In this document: piece after piece, positions 1 through 9,520 of the stretch
Position numbering within the stretch: the stretch's first letter is position 1
Layout: every line of letters begins with the position of its first letter
From: Pseudooceanicola spongiae
Lineage (GTDB): Bacteria; Pseudomonadota; Alphaproteobacteria; Rhodobacterales; Rhodobacteraceae
Assembly: GCF_014899185.1 (NCBI RefSeq)
Contig: NZ_CP045201.1
Span: 3,387,501-3,451,500 of the forward strand
DNA: 64,000 nucleotides
Reading direction: 5' to 3'
The notes under the pieces: model-generated
Told to the model about the DNA's origin: nothing
Database searches by the model: none
The model's input: only the letters and a program-made list of their open reading frames with translations
Made by a program: the position numbers and the translations under genes

Positions 1-251
1 CGCTCAAACATGGCGTGCCGGGCAAAGCCATGCTGGCGCATCGGGGCCTCTTGCCCGTTGACGGCGATACGGTCATCGGGGCCGCGCCCGACGATGGGAA
101 ACAGGATCGGCGCCCGCCCGCCCCAGAAGGCCGTGTCGCCGTGCCAGAGCAGCTCGTCCCCGGTCGCGGTGGTGATGCTCTGCAGTTCGGCCCCGAGATC
201 GGAGAGGGTGACGGTGAGCTCAGGGCTGGAGATCGTGGTGGCGACGGGCAT
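1..251 (-). CDS. Aldose 1-epimerase (galactose mutarotase-like) family protein, N-terminal fragment
   Basis: The frame starts at ATG 251 on the minus strand and leaves the window at base 1, so only about 83 residues are visible. They contain GAELQSI, LLWHGD and FWGGRAPILFPIVGR, which fit the N-terminus of the galactose mutarotase-like family (LacX/YihR type), where the last motif lines the sugar pocket. Family members interconvert anomers of sugars or act on hexose-6-phosphates. The catalytic His and Glu lie further along and are not in the window, so the substrate cannot be judged. It follows serB on the same strand after a gap of about 156 bases that holds a short repeat. Confidence 0.75.
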   Translation of the reverse strand, partial: MPVATTISSPELTVTLSDLGAELQSITTATGDELLWHGDTAFWGGRAPILFPIVGRGPDDRIAVNGQEAPMRQHGFARHAMFE

Positions 252-362
252 GGCGCGGTCCTTGCTGCGAGGGGGTGTGCGCAGCGTTACGCAGGGCGCC
301 GGGCAGGTGCAATGTGGCGCGGGCGCGCCTGGGGGGATTTCGGGCAGTTGGCGCTGCCCGAA

Positions 363-394
363 GCCTCCGGCGGGGATATTTTCAACAGGGAAAC
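363..394 (+). repeat. Short intergenic repeat, class A copy 1
   Basis: The stretch contains GGGGATATTTTCAACAGGG and then AAAC. A close relative occurs at 16974-17010 (GGATATTTATAACAGGG then AAAC). Both sit just downstream of a stop codon or close to one. It looks like a dispersed intergenic element; function unknown. Confidence 0.5.
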
Positions 395-407
395 GGGTCG
401 GGCGTGC

Positions 408-1283
408 TCAGGCGGCGAAGTCGGCTTTGGCGTAGCCTTGCAGGTAGAGCAGGGCGGTGAGGTCGCCGAAGTTGATGCGCAGCTCGCACTCTGCCGCGAC
501 GGAGGGTTTGGCGTGCAGGGCGACGCCGGAGCCTGCGCGCGTCAGCATGCCGAGGTCGTTGGCGCCGTCGCCGACGGCGAGCACGTCTGCGTCGCTCAGG
601 CCCAGTCTGGCGGTGATGTGCTCAAGCGCCTCGACCTTGGCCTGGCGGCCCAGGATCGGGAGAGCGACCTCGCCCGAGAGGGTATCGCCGCTTGTGAGCA
701 GGGTATTGGCGCGGTTTTCGTCAAAGCCGAGGATCGCGGCGATCCGGGCGGTGAAGGCGGTGAAGCCGCCCGAGACCAGAGCGCAATAGGCACCGTTGGC
801 CTTCATCGTGGCCAGCAGGGCGGGGCCGCCGGGCATCAGGGTGATCCGCGTGTCGAGAACGTGGTCAATGACAGAGACGGGCAGGCCCTTGAGCAGCCCG
901 ACGCGTTCGGTCAGGGCGCCGTTGAAGTCGAGCTCTCCGTTCATGGCGCGGGCGGTGATGTCCTTGACGCGGGGGCCGACGCCGGCCTCGTCTGCCAGCT
1001 CATCGATGCATTCCTGCTGGATCATGGTGCTGTCCATGTCCGCGAGGAGCATCTTCTTGCGGCGGCCCTCGGTCGGCTGGATGCAGAGGTCGATCTGCTG
1101 GGCTTGCAGGTCAGCCCAGACGTCGCGGAAGGTGTCCGGGAGGCTGGCGAGGGGGAATTCCGCAGCCTCGCCATCCGCGAGGACCCTGATCTCTCCACCG
1201 CCCCAGGCGTTGCGCAGGGCTGTGACCAGAGCTGTGTCGAGCGTTGGAGCAGTGGGGCTGGTGAACAGGGTGGCAGTGAACAT
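408..1283 (-). CDS. serB: Phosphoserine phosphatase SerB
   Basis: This is the last enzyme of serine synthesis, hydrolysing O-phosphoserine to serine. The 291-residue protein has the HAD phosphatase signature DMDST near residue 81 (nucleophile and acid Asp), the SGGF motif with its Ser/Thr, a conserved Lys in RQAKVEAL, and GDGANDLGML for Mg2+ binding. The N-terminal part of about 75 residues is the ACT-like regulatory region usual for SerB. The start at 1283 was chosen over the upstream ATG at 1322 because AAAGGAGAG lies just ahead of it. It is divergent from the lyxose isomerase gene, with serC and serA close by, so the whole serine pathway is clustered here. Cytosolic. Confidence 0.95.
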   Translation of the reverse strand: MFTATLFTSPTAPTLDTALVTALRNAWGGGEIRVLADGEAAEFPLASLPDTFRDVWADLQAQQIDLCIQPTEGRRKKMLLADMDSTMIQQECIDELADEAGVGPRVKDITARAMNGELDFNGALTERVGLLKGLPVSVIDHVLDTRITLMPGGPALLATMKANGAYCALVSGGFTAFTARIAAILGFDENRANTLLTSGDTLSGEVALPILGRQAKVEALEHITARLGLSDADVLAVGDGANDLGMLTRAGSGVALHAKPSVAAECELRINFGDLTALLYLQGYAKADFAA

Positions 1284-1449
1284 CTCGATCTCTCCTTTGC
1301 GGGCCTTGGCTGCTTTTCTCATGCGGTGGGGCGAAGGGCCAGAGTCGAAAGTAGCGGGCTACCGGAGGTAGGGCACGGTGATTTCCCGGCTGGTCATGCA
1401 GGGCGCGTGCAGTTTAGGTTCGCGCAAATAATTTGAGCGGGACATCACC

Positions 1450-2136
1450 ATGCTAAGATCTGACATCAACGAATTTATCCGCGAGGGCGATGCCTTCTTC
1501 CGCCAGCACGGCTTTATCCTGCCGCCCTTTGCCTATTGGACGCCGCAGGAGATGCGCGAGCGCAAGGCCGAGGCGGGCCTTATCCTTGAAGGCGGGCTAG
1601 GCTGGGACGTCACGGATTATGGTGATGGCCATTATGACACTCTGGGGCTGTTTCTGTTCACGCTGCGCAACGGCAACGCGGGCGATCTGGGCAAAGCCAG
1701 GGGCGGGCGGGTCTATGCGGAAAAGCTGCTGATTTCAGCGCAGGATCAGATTTCGCCCATGCACCGGCATATCGTGAAGACCGAGGATATCATCAACCGG
1801 GGGGGTGCTGTTCTGGTGCTGGAGCTGTTCAAGGCCGCGCCGGATGGCAGTATCGACCGTGAGGCGGGTTTCGAGGTGATGACCGACGGCATCTGGCGCA
1901 AGATGACAGCGGGCGGTTTGCTGGCGCTGCACCCGGGCGAAAGTGTGACGCTCACTCCGGATATCTGGCACGCCTTCTGGGGTGACGGCGGACGGGTCTG
2001 CATCGGTGAGGTTTCGACCGTGAATGACGATCGCACGGACAATATCTTTGAAGTCCAGATCGGGCGGTTTTCCAGCGTCGAGGAAGATGAAGCGCCGCTG
2101 CACCTGCTGGTGTCGGACTACGACACGAAACTCTAA
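1450..2136 (+). CDS. D-lyxose/D-mannose ketol-isomerase family protein
   Basis: The 228-residue protein matches the D-lyxose isomerase family (cupin fold; E. coli O157 type). The sequence shows the metal-binding cupin motif HRHIVKTEDIINRGGG-like (HRH then E at about residues 99-106) and a second His in TPDIWHAFWGD. Family enzymes interconvert D-lyxose and D-xylulose or D-mannose and D-fructose with Mn2+. No sugar transporter or kinase lies next to it, so the in vivo substrate is inferred from the family only. It is divergent from serB with about 166 bases between the two starts. The length is normal for the family. Confidence 0.8.
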   Translation: MLRSDINEFIREGDAFFRQHGFILPPFAYWTPQEMRERKAEAGLILEGGLGWDVTDYGDGHYDTLGLFLFTLRNGNAGDLGKARGGRVYAEKLLISAQDQISPMHRHIVKTEDIINRGGAVLVLELFKAAPDGSIDREAGFEVMTDGIWRKMTAGGLLALHPGESVTLTPDIWHAFWGDGGRVCIGEVSTVNDDRTDNIFEVQIGRFSSVEEDEAPLHLLVSDYDTKL

Positions 2137-2140
2137 GCCT

Positions 2141-2300
2141 CAGGGGGCTCTGCCCCCGCCGCGCGTGCCGCGCGCCTCCCCCGAAGTATTTCGGGCAAGA
2201 TGACGGGGCGCCAAGGCTTCGCGTCTTTGCCCGCCCTGGCTCTTTCATCTTGCTGGAAATACTTCGGGGGAGCCGAAGGCGGGGGCAGAGCCCCCTTTCT
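2141..2300 (+). repeat. Triple-hairpin intergenic repeat, two copies in opposite orientation
   Basis: The left arm (2141-2207) holds three successive hairpins: GGGGGC-TCT-GCCCCC, a CGCGCG/CGCGCG stem, and CCCGAA-GTAT-TTCGGG followed by CAAGATGA. The right arm (about 2245-2296) is a diverged copy on the other strand, including CATCTTGC and CTTCGGGGGAGCC. The pair lies after the lyxose isomerase stop and may act as a bidirectional transcription barrier. Almost the same left arm is found at 60624. Confidence 0.75.
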
Positions 2301-2419
2301 AGAGCGGCAGCCTGGCAGGGCGGGAGTTTCCGATAGGCGTCGCGGGCCGATGAGATTGAGTAAAATGCGACATCGAGTGGTCTGTTTGCGTCTTTTGCTC
2401 GCTTGCGTGGGGGGCGAAT

Positions 2420-2487
2420 CGTCCGTATATGCGTCGGCGGGACACCCTTCCCCAACGAAGGGCGCTTATCTGGAAGGATAGCTAGCA
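2420..2487 (+). promoter_or_regulatory. serC leader RNA candidate with hairpin-enclosed ribosome binding site
   Basis: Just upstream of serC are two small hairpins. The first is CCCTTC-CCCAAC-GAAGGG (2445-2462). The second is GCTTATC-TGGAAG-GATAGC (2464-2482), a 6-bp stem with one bulged T. The Shine-Dalgarno GGAAGGA (2472-2478) lies in the loop and 3' arm of the second hairpin, so folding would limit ribosome access. A conserved 'serC' leader motif is known upstream of serC-serA in alphaproteobacteria, and this place and structure fit it. The match is by position and fold from memory, not by a covariance search. Confidence 0.6.
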
Positions 2488-3642
<1,155 letters not shown>

Positions 3643-3657
3643 CGGTCGACGTAGCGT

Positions 3658-3715
3658 GGCGGGGAGACCCCCGCCCTACGGACAGGCCCAAGGGTAGGGC
3701 GGGGGTTTCCCCGCC
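3658..3715. repeat. 22-base-arm inverted repeat between serC and serA
   Basis: Arm 1 (3658-3679, beginning GGCGGGGAGACC) and arm 2 (3694-3715, ending GGTTTCCCCGCC) are reverse complements with one mismatch. They are separated by 14 bases. The RNA would form a very stable stem without a T tract. It could attenuate serA, stabilise the upstream serC mRNA end, or be a dispersed element. Confidence 0.8.
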
Positions 3716-3750
3716 TGCCATCCCCCCGACAGATATATTCAAGGAGCCCC

Positions 3751-5349
3751 ATGATGGCCCCCCGCGTACTCATTTCCGACCAACTCTCCGACGCTGCCGT
3801 TCAGATCTTCAAGGATCGCGGTATTGAGGTCGACTTTCAGCCGGACCTCGGCAAGGACAAGGACAAGCTGGCCGAAGTCATTGGCCAGTATGATGGCCTC
3901 GCCATCCGCTCTGCCACCAAGGTGACCGAGAAGATCCTCGAAAACGCCACCAACCTGAAGGTCATCGGCCGCGCCGGGATCGGTACGGACAACATCGACA
4001 AGGACGCCGCCTCCAAGAAGGGCGTGATCGTCATGAACACCCCCTTCGGCAACATGATCACGACGGCGGAACACGCCATCGCGCTGATGTTCGCCGTGGC
4101 GCGTCAGATCCCTGAGGCCTCTGCCTCGACCCACGCGGGCAAATGGGAAAAGAACGCCTTCATGGGTGTCGAGCTGACCGGCAAGACGCTGGGCGTGATC
4201 GGTGCCGGCAACATCGGTGGCATCGTCTGCAACCGTGCGCTTGGCCTGAAGATGAAGGTCGTGGCCTATGACCCCTTCCTTGGCGCGGAAAAAGCCAAGC
4301 AGATGGGTGTCGAGAAGGTCGAGCTGGAAGACCTGCTCAAGCGCGCCGACTTCATCACGCTGCACGTGCCGCTGACCGACACCACCAAGAACATTCTGGG
4401 CCGCGAGAATCTGGCCAAGACCAAGAAGGGCGTGCGGATCATCAACTGCGCCCGTGGCGGTCTGGTGGACGAAGAGGCTCTGGCCGAGCTGCTGAAATCG
4501 GGTCACGTTGCGGGCGCCGCCTTTGACGTCTTCGCGGTTGAGCCTGCCAAGGAAAACCCGCTGTTCGGTCTGCCGAACGTCGTCTGCACGCCGCACCTGG
4601 GTGCCGCGACCACCGAAGCGCAGGAAAACGTTGCCCTGCAGGTCGCCGAGCAGATGTCGAACTACCTGCTGGACGGCGCTGTCGAAAACGCGCTGAACAT
4701 GCCGTCGATGACCGCCGAAGAAGCCAAGGTCATGGGCCCCTGGGTTGCCCTGTCGGGTCACCTCGGCAGCTTCATCGGCCAGCTGACGGACGAGCCGATC
4801 ACCGCGATCAACATCCTCTATGATGGTGTCGTTGCCGAGATGAACCTGCCGGCGCTGAACTGCTCGGTCGTGGCCGGGATCATGAAGAAGGCCAACCCTG
4901 ACGTGAACCTGGTGTCCGCGCCTGTTGTTGCCAAGGAACGTGGGATCAAGATCAGCACCACGAACCAGGCGAAATCGGGCACGTTTGACGGCTACGTCAA
5001 GGTCACCATCAAGACCCCGACGCGCGAACGGTCGATCGCGGGCACGGTGTTCAGCGATGGCAAGCCGCGCTTCATCCAGATCAAGGGCATCAACATCGAT
5101 GCCGAGGTCGGGCCGCACATGCTCTACACCACCAACATCGACACCCCCGGCACCATCGGGACGCTCGGGTCGGTTCTGGGGGAAAAAGGCCAGAACATCG
5201 CCAACTTCACGCTGGGGCGCGCCTCGGCCAATGGTCAGGCGATTGCCGTTCTCTACCTCGACGAGAAGGCCAAGCCGGAAGCCGTTGACGCGCTGAAAGC
5301 CACCGGTCTGTTCGAGCAGGTCCGCCCGCTGGAATTCACCATGGCCTGA
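3751..5349 (+). CDS. serA: D-3-phosphoglycerate dehydrogenase SerA
   Basis: First committed enzyme of serine synthesis, oxidising 3-phosphoglycerate to 3-phosphohydroxypyruvate with NAD+. The 532-residue length is that of the long form with an intervening allosteric substrate-binding domain plus ACT domain. Seen: Rossmann motif GVIGAGNIGG near residue 150, CARGGLVDEEAL with the substrate Arg near 234, and the catalytic His in CTPHLGAAT near 281. The C-terminal ACT domain (about 455-532) includes NIDTPGTIGTLG and probably mediates serine feedback. The start ATG 3751 follows AAGGAG; the next codon is also ATG. A strong terminator follows directly. Confidence 0.97.
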   Translation: MMAPRVLISDQLSDAAVQIFKDRGIEVDFQPDLGKDKDKLAEVIGQYDGLAIRSATKVTEKILENATNLKVIGRAGIGTDNIDKDAASKKGVIVMNTPFGNMITTAEHAIALMFAVARQIPEASASTHAGKWEKNAFMGVELTGKTLGVIGAGNIGGIVCNRALGLKMKVVAYDPFLGAEKAKQMGVEKVELEDLLKRADFITLHVPLTDTTKNILGRENLAKTKKGVRIINCARGGLVDEEALAELLKSGHVAGAAFDVFAVEPAKENPLFGLPNVVCTPHLGAATTEAQENVALQVAEQMSNYLLDGAVENALNMPSMTAEEAKVMGPWVALSGHLGSFIGQLTDEPITAINILYDGVVAEMNLPALNCSVVAGIMKKANPDVNLVSAPVVAKERGIKISTTNQAKSGTFDGYVKVTIKTPTRERSIAGTVFSDGKPRFIQIKGINIDAEVGPHMLYTTNIDTPGTIGTLGSVLGEKGQNIANFTLGRASANGQAIAVLYLDEKAKPEAVDALKATGLFEQVRPLEFTMA

Positions 5350-5375
5350 TCTGTTGATCAGCTGACGCTAGAGAG

Positions 5376-5404
5376 AGGGCCGTCCCGGTGGGGCGGCCCT
5401 TTTC
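5376..5404 (+). terminator. Rho-independent terminator of serA
   Basis: AGGGCCGTCCC, loop GGT, then GGGGCGGCCCT form an 11-bp stem with one G:U pair, followed by TTTT. It ends 5 bases before the stop of the convergent gene at 5409. Confidence 0.9.
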
Positions 5405-5408
5405 GCAT

Positions 5409-5786
5409 TCAGGCGTGGGTGTCGCGGCCCTTGGTCAGCACGATGATCAGGAAGAGGATCATTGACAGGATCGACAGGACCGAGCCGATCTTGGCCAGTG
5501 CCTCTCCGGTCGCATTGATCGCCATGACGATGCCCGGAACGATGGTGACGACGCCGAGCAGCGCGAGGCCAAGGTGCACCTTCGGCAGCAGCCCGTAAGA
5601 GGCCTTTGGGTTGACGTGGTAGTAGATGCCGAAGATCGCCATGCTGACCCAGCCGATCAGGTTGAGGTGCGCATGGGCGGGGCTGAGCGTGTGGTCGCCA
5701 CTGGCCGACATGTGAATGCCCCAGGCCATGCCGACGACGGCGCAGATCGTGGCCGCAACAAAAAAGAGGTAGGAAATGCCTTTCAT
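5409..5786 (-). CDS. Small four-helix membrane protein resembling heme-copper oxidase subunit I
   Basis: A 125-residue protein with four predicted membrane helices (about residues 4-26, 38-58, 70-90 and 100-120). The second helix contains HAHLNLIGWV and a later His in YYHVNP, a pattern like the haem-ligand helices of oxidase subunit I and NorB-like proteins. It is far too short for an oxidase. The start ATG 5786 is preceded by GGGAGG. No oxidase genes are near it. Its role is unknown; possible roles are haem or metal binding in the inner membrane, but this is inference. It is divergent from the phosphatase gene, with 219 bases between the starts in which I see no clear operator. Confidence 0.8.
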   Translation of the reverse strand: MKGISYLFFVAATICAVVGMAWGIHMSASGDHTLSPAHAHLNLIGWVSMAIFGIYYHVNPKASYGLLPKVHLGLALLGVVTIVPGIVMAINATGEALAKIGSVLSILSMILFLIIVLTKGRDTHA

Positions 5787-6005
5787 GGGTGTCCCTCCCG
5801 GTGGGGCCTTTGTGGCCCGTTTGCACGCAACTGCCAGCTTTTGCCGCGATGCGTGCGGCGTTTCTACTGCCGGGACAGGGCCGTCACAAAGCACGAAATT
5901 TTGCGGGCTTTGTGCGGTGATGTTTACGCTGACTTTCGCGGGCCGGGCTCTGGCCATTGGCGGCGAAAGCTGCTTCCTTCGCGGCGAAGCAGCAGGAGCG
6001 GTGTC

Positions 6006-6761
6006 ATGAGCATCTATGCCATTGGAGATATTCACGGACAGCTGGAAATGCTGGAAGGCGCATTGGCCAAAATTGAGGCTGACGGCGGCCAGACCGGGCC
6101 GGGTGGCGCGGACGAGGTGATGTTTCTCGGCGATCTGGTGGACCGGGGGCCGCACAGCCGCGAAGTGATCGAACGGGTGCGGTCTGGCATCGCAGAGGGG
6201 CGCAACTGGACAGCGATTCGCGGCAATCACGACGACATGTTCCGCAAGTTCCTGACCGGCGGCGTCGTCTGGCACGAAGAGATCAAGAGCGATCTGGCCT
6301 GGACGCATCGCCGTCTTGGCGGGCTGGCGACGATGCAGAGCTATGGCGTCGACGTCGCTGAAGGGCGGCCTCTGTCCGAGATCTGGGCCGAGGCGCGGGC
6401 ATTGGTGCCCGCCGCGCACCGGGAGTTTTTGAACGAGACGCCCTTCTGGGCCGAGCGCGGCAAGGTGCTGTTCGTGCATGCGGGCATCCGCCCGGATGTG
6501 CCGCTGGAGGAGCAGACGATTTCCGATCTGACATGGATCCGCGGGCCGGGGTTTGAGGATTATACGCGGCCGCACCCCTGGCTGGTGGTTCATGGGCACA
6601 CGATCATGGAGCGGCCGATGCACTTTGGAAACCGCATCAACCTCGACACCGGAGCGGGGGCCAACGCGGGGCCGCGGTTCCTGACGGTGGCGGCGTTCGA
6701 GGGCGAGGAGTGCTTTGTGCTGACGGACGCGGGCCGGATGCCTTTGCGCCCTGCCACGTAA
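6006..6761 (+). CDS. PPP-family metallophosphoesterase (serine/threonine phosphatase 1-like)
   Basis: The 251-residue protein carries the full PPP signature: GDIHG (residues 7-11), GDLVDRGPHS (about 42-51), GNHDD (about 77) and later His residues in FVHAGI and VHGHT. These bind two metal ions. Bacterial relatives (PrpA/PrpB or ApaH-like) remove phosphate from proteins or cleave diadenosine polyphosphates; sequence alone does not decide between them. The start at 6006 was chosen because AGGAG lies upstream and the conserved GDIHG then sits at the normal place. It is followed by the thiolase gene 75 bases downstream. Confidence 0.85.
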   Translation: MSIYAIGDIHGQLEMLEGALAKIEADGGQTGPGGADEVMFLGDLVDRGPHSREVIERVRSGIAEGRNWTAIRGNHDDMFRKFLTGGVVWHEEIKSDLAWTHRRLGGLATMQSYGVDVAEGRPLSEIWAEARALVPAAHREFLNETPFWAERGKVLFVHAGIRPDVPLEEQTISDLTWIRGPGFEDYTRPHPWLVVHGHTIMERPMHFGNRINLDTGAGANAGPRFLTVAAFEGEECFVLTDAGRMPLRPAT

Positions 6762-6836
6762 CGTCATTTGGTGGATCTGTTGCGCGGCCCCGGTGGGGCG
6801 GGCAAGACAGGGAGACGGATTGAGGGAGGAAAGACC

Positions 6837-8015
6837 ATGGACGATATCGTTATTCTGAGCGGCGTACGCACCGCCATCGGCACCTTTGGCGGCAGCCTGT
6901 CGAGCGTGCCCCCGATCGAGCTGGGCACCATTGCCGCCCGCGCCGCGCTGGAGCGTGCCGGGGTCGAGGGCGGCCAGATCGGCCATGTCGCCTTTGGGCA
7001 GGTGATCAACACCGAACCGCGCGACATGTATCTGGGCCGGGTGGCGGCGATGCAGGCGGGCATTCCCGACACGACGCCAGCGATGAACGTCAACCGGCTG
7101 TGTGGGTCGGGCGCGCAGGCGATTGTCTCGATGGTGCAGGCTCTGGCGCTTGGCGATGCCGATTTCGCGCTGGCGGGCGGTGCTGAGAGCATGAGCCGCG
7201 CGCCCTATATCGTGCCGGATCAGCGCTGGGGCGCCAAGATGGGCGATGTGCGCACGCTCGACATGCTGCTGGGCACGCTGAACTGTCCGTTCGGTACCGG
7301 GCATATGGGCATCACGGCCGAGAACGTCGCCGCCGAGCATGGCGTCAGCCGCGAGGCGCAGGACGCCTTTGCGCTGGAGAGCCAGCGGCGCGCGGCGGCG
7401 GCCATTGAGGCGGGCTATTTCGCCGAGCAGATCGTGCCGGTCGAGATCACTGGCAAACGCCAGAGCGTGCGCTTTGAGGTCGATGAGCATGTGAAGCCGA
7501 AGACGACTCTGGAGGCGCTGGCCGGGCTGCGGCCTGCGTTCCAGAAAGACGGCTCGGTCACGGCGGGCAATGCCTCGGGCCTGAACGACGGGGCGGCGGC
7601 GCTGGTGCTGGCGCGGGGCGATGCGGCAGAGCGTGCGGGGCTTAAGCCGCGCGCGCGGGTGCTGGGGTATGCCCATGCCGGGGTGCGCCCGGAGGTCATG
7701 GGCGTCGGGCCGATCCCGGCGGTGCAGGCCTTGCTGAAACGCACCGGGCTGAGCGTGGCAGATTTCGACGTCATCGAGTCCAATGAGGCCTTTGCGGCGC
7801 AGGCGCTGGCGGTGACGGCGGGGCTTGGCTTGGACGCGGCCCGTGTGAACCCGAACGGCGGCGCGATTGCGCTGGGGCATCCGGTGGGCGCGACGGGGGC
7901 GATCCTGACCGTGAAGGCGCTCTATGAATTGGAGCGGGTCGGGGGCAAGCGCGCGCTGATCACCATGTGTATTGGTGGTGGTCAGGGGATTGCGCTGGCG
8001 ATCGAACGGATCTGA
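6837..8015 (+). CDS. Acetyl-CoA C-acetyltransferase (thiolase)
   Basis: A 392-residue thiolase. Seen: nucleophilic Cys near residue 89 in NRLCGSGAQA, NEAFAAQA, GGAIALGHPVGATGA with the catalytic His, and the C-terminal Cys motif CIGGGQG. The length and motifs fit biosynthetic thiolases (PhaA/AtoB/BktB types), which condense two acetyl-CoA; degradative use is also possible. The start at 6837 follows GGGAGGA; an upstream in-frame ATG at 6768 has no such signal and lacks homologous sequence. It is not next to phaB or phaC, so a role in polyhydroxybutyrate is not shown by context. A perfect terminator follows. Confidence 0.92.
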   Translation: MDDIVILSGVRTAIGTFGGSLSSVPPIELGTIAARAALERAGVEGGQIGHVAFGQVINTEPRDMYLGRVAAMQAGIPDTTPAMNVNRLCGSGAQAIVSMVQALALGDADFALAGGAESMSRAPYIVPDQRWGAKMGDVRTLDMLLGTLNCPFGTGHMGITAENVAAEHGVSREAQDAFALESQRRAAAAIEAGYFAEQIVPVEITGKRQSVRFEVDEHVKPKTTLEALAGLRPAFQKDGSVTAGNASGLNDGAAALVLARGDAAERAGLKPRARVLGYAHAGVRPEVMGVGPIPAVQALLKRTGLSVADFDVIESNEAFAAQALAVTAGLGLDAARVNPNGGAIALGHPVGATGAILTVKALYELERVGGKRALITMCIGGGQGIALAIERI

Positions 8016-8037
8016 TCTTTGCGCTTTGAGAGGTGAA

Positions 8038-8065
8038 AAAGGGCGCGCCTTACGGCGCGCCCTTT
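8038..8065 (+). terminator. Terminator after the thiolase gene
   Basis: AAAGGGCGCGCC, loop TTAC, GGCGCGCCCTTT: a perfect 12-bp stem with A and T tracts on both sides, so it can work in both directions between the convergent thiolase and permease genes. Confidence 0.9.
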
Positions 8066-8105
8066 GCCTTCGGCGAAAGTATTTTTGGCAAGATGAGAGA
8101 GCGCC
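8066..8105 (+). repeat. Partial copy of the GTATTT...CAAGATGA repeat
   Basis: Contains CTTCGGCGAAAGTATTTT and GGCAAGATGAGA, the third-hairpin end of the family seen complete at 2141, 35181 and 60624. It lies between convergent genes, directly after a terminator. Confidence 0.55.
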
Positions 8106-8113
8106 GGGGCGCC

Positions 8114-9469
8114 TCAGTCCATGTGGTCGGGCAGGACCAGGTTGAGGATGACCGAGAGGGCGGCGGCGGGCAGCAGGCCTGAGGTTAGCAGGATCTGCAG
8201 GGTGCGCGGCAGGTGCTGCAGGGCGGTGGGTTCGAGTTGCAGGCCGAAGCCGACCGAGAGCGAGATGGCAAAGATCACCATGTTGCGGCGGTTCCAGGCG
8301 ACCTCGGACAGCATGTTGATGCCGGCGGCGGCGACCATGCCGAACATCACCACGACTCCGCCACCGAGCACGTTGATCGGGACGGTGGAGACGATGGCGC
8401 CGAATTTCGGGATCACGCCGCAGAGGATCAGGAAGATCGCGCCGATGGTGACGACGTGGCGGCTCATCACGCCGGTCATCGAGATCAGGCCGACGTTCTG
8501 ACTGAAGGAGGTGTTGGGCAGGCCGCCGAAGACACCGGCGATGGCCGTGCCGAGGCCGTCGGCGTAGGTGGCGCCCGAAATCTCGGTGTCCGTTGCCTCG
8601 CGCCCTGCGCCGCCCTTGGTGATGCCGGAGACGTCGCCGACGGTTTCGATCGCGGAGATCACGGCCATGAAGCACATGCCGACGATGATCGCCGGGTCAA
8701 AGCCGAAGCCCCACATCAGCGGATTGGGCAGGTCGAAGACCGGGGCGCGTCCGACGCCGGCAAAGCTGACCTGGCCCATCAGCAGCGCCACGACATAGCC
8801 CGTCAGCAGGCCGACCAGCACTGCCGAGACCGACAGCAGGCCGCGTGCAAAGAAGCTGAGGGCGAGGGAGACGATGATCACCACGAGGGCCGGGATCCAC
8901 ATGGCGGCGGAGCCGAACTCGGGCTTGCCGAGCAGCGGCACGCCTCCGGCGGCGTATTGGATGCCGGTTTTCAGCAGGGCGAGGCCGATCATCAGCACGA
9001 TCAGGCCGGTCACAAGCGGCGGCAGGGCGAAGCGCATCTTGCCGATCACCGAGCCGAGGCAGAAGTGGAACAGTCCGCCGATCATGATGCCGGTCATAAG
9101 CGCGCCCATGCCAGCGGTGCCTTGTCCCGCGACCGCCGGGATCATCACCGGCAGGAAGGCGAAGGAGGTGCCCTGCACGATGGGCAGGCGCGCGCCGACG
9201 GGGCCGAAGCCGATGGTCTGGAACAGCGTCGCCACCCCGGCAAACAGCATCGACATCTGGATCATGTAGGTCATGTCGGGAAAACCGAGCGCGCCCTGAT
9301 CCGAGCCGAAGCCGAAGCCTGCCGCGCCGGCAATGATGATCGCGGGCGTCACGTTGGAGGCGAACATCGCCAGCACGTGCTGGATGCCCAGCGGAATGGC
9401 CTTGGAAAGCGGCGGTGTGAAGTTCGGGTCACGCCGCTGTTCCGGCGTGCCCATGGAGGTGTTGACCAT
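8114..9469 (-). CDS. NCS2-family purine permease (probable urate/xanthine uptake)
   Basis: A 451-residue protein with about 12-14 membrane helices. Family signatures are QHVLAMFASN near the N-terminus, the substrate/proton motif ISAIETVGDVSG, and GGLPNTSFSQNVG. These match the NAT/NCS2 family, and the SFSQNVG form is common in urate/xanthine transporters rather than uracil ones. It is the most downstream gene of a minus-strand cluster for urate and allantoin breakdown, which supports a purine substrate. The start ATG 9469 has AGGGGA just upstream. It probably works by proton symport in the inner membrane. Confidence 0.88.
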   Translation of the reverse strand: MVNTSMGTPEQRRDPNFTPPLSKAIPLGIQHVLAMFASNVTPAIIIAGAAGFGFGSDQGALGFPDMTYMIQMSMLFAGVATLFQTIGFGPVGARLPIVQGTSFAFLPVMIPAVAGQGTAGMGALMTGIMIGGLFHFCLGSVIGKMRFALPPLVTGLIVLMIGLALLKTGIQYAAGGVPLLGKPEFGSAAMWIPALVVIIVSLALSFFARGLLSVSAVLVGLLTGYVVALLMGQVSFAGVGRAPVFDLPNPLMWGFGFDPAIIVGMCFMAVISAIETVGDVSGITKGGAGREATDTEISGATYADGLGTAIAGVFGGLPNTSFSQNVGLISMTGVMSRHVVTIGAIFLILCGVIPKFGAIVSTVPINVLGGGVVVMFGMVAAAGINMLSEVAWNRRNMVIFAISLSVGFGLQLEPTALQHLPRTLQILLTSGLLPAAALSVILNLVLPDHMD

Positions 9470-9520
9470 GTTTCTGTCCCCTGACTTTTGTCACTGCGCC
9501 CCTGTTGCCGGGGCACTGGG

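Noticed and set aside
5409-8675. A very long open minus-strand frame of about 1088 codons
   Set aside because: Only its last part is the small membrane protein. The rest runs antisense to the phosphatase and thiolase genes, whose conserved motifs are intact, and its sequence is Arg/His/Pro-rich shadow coding.
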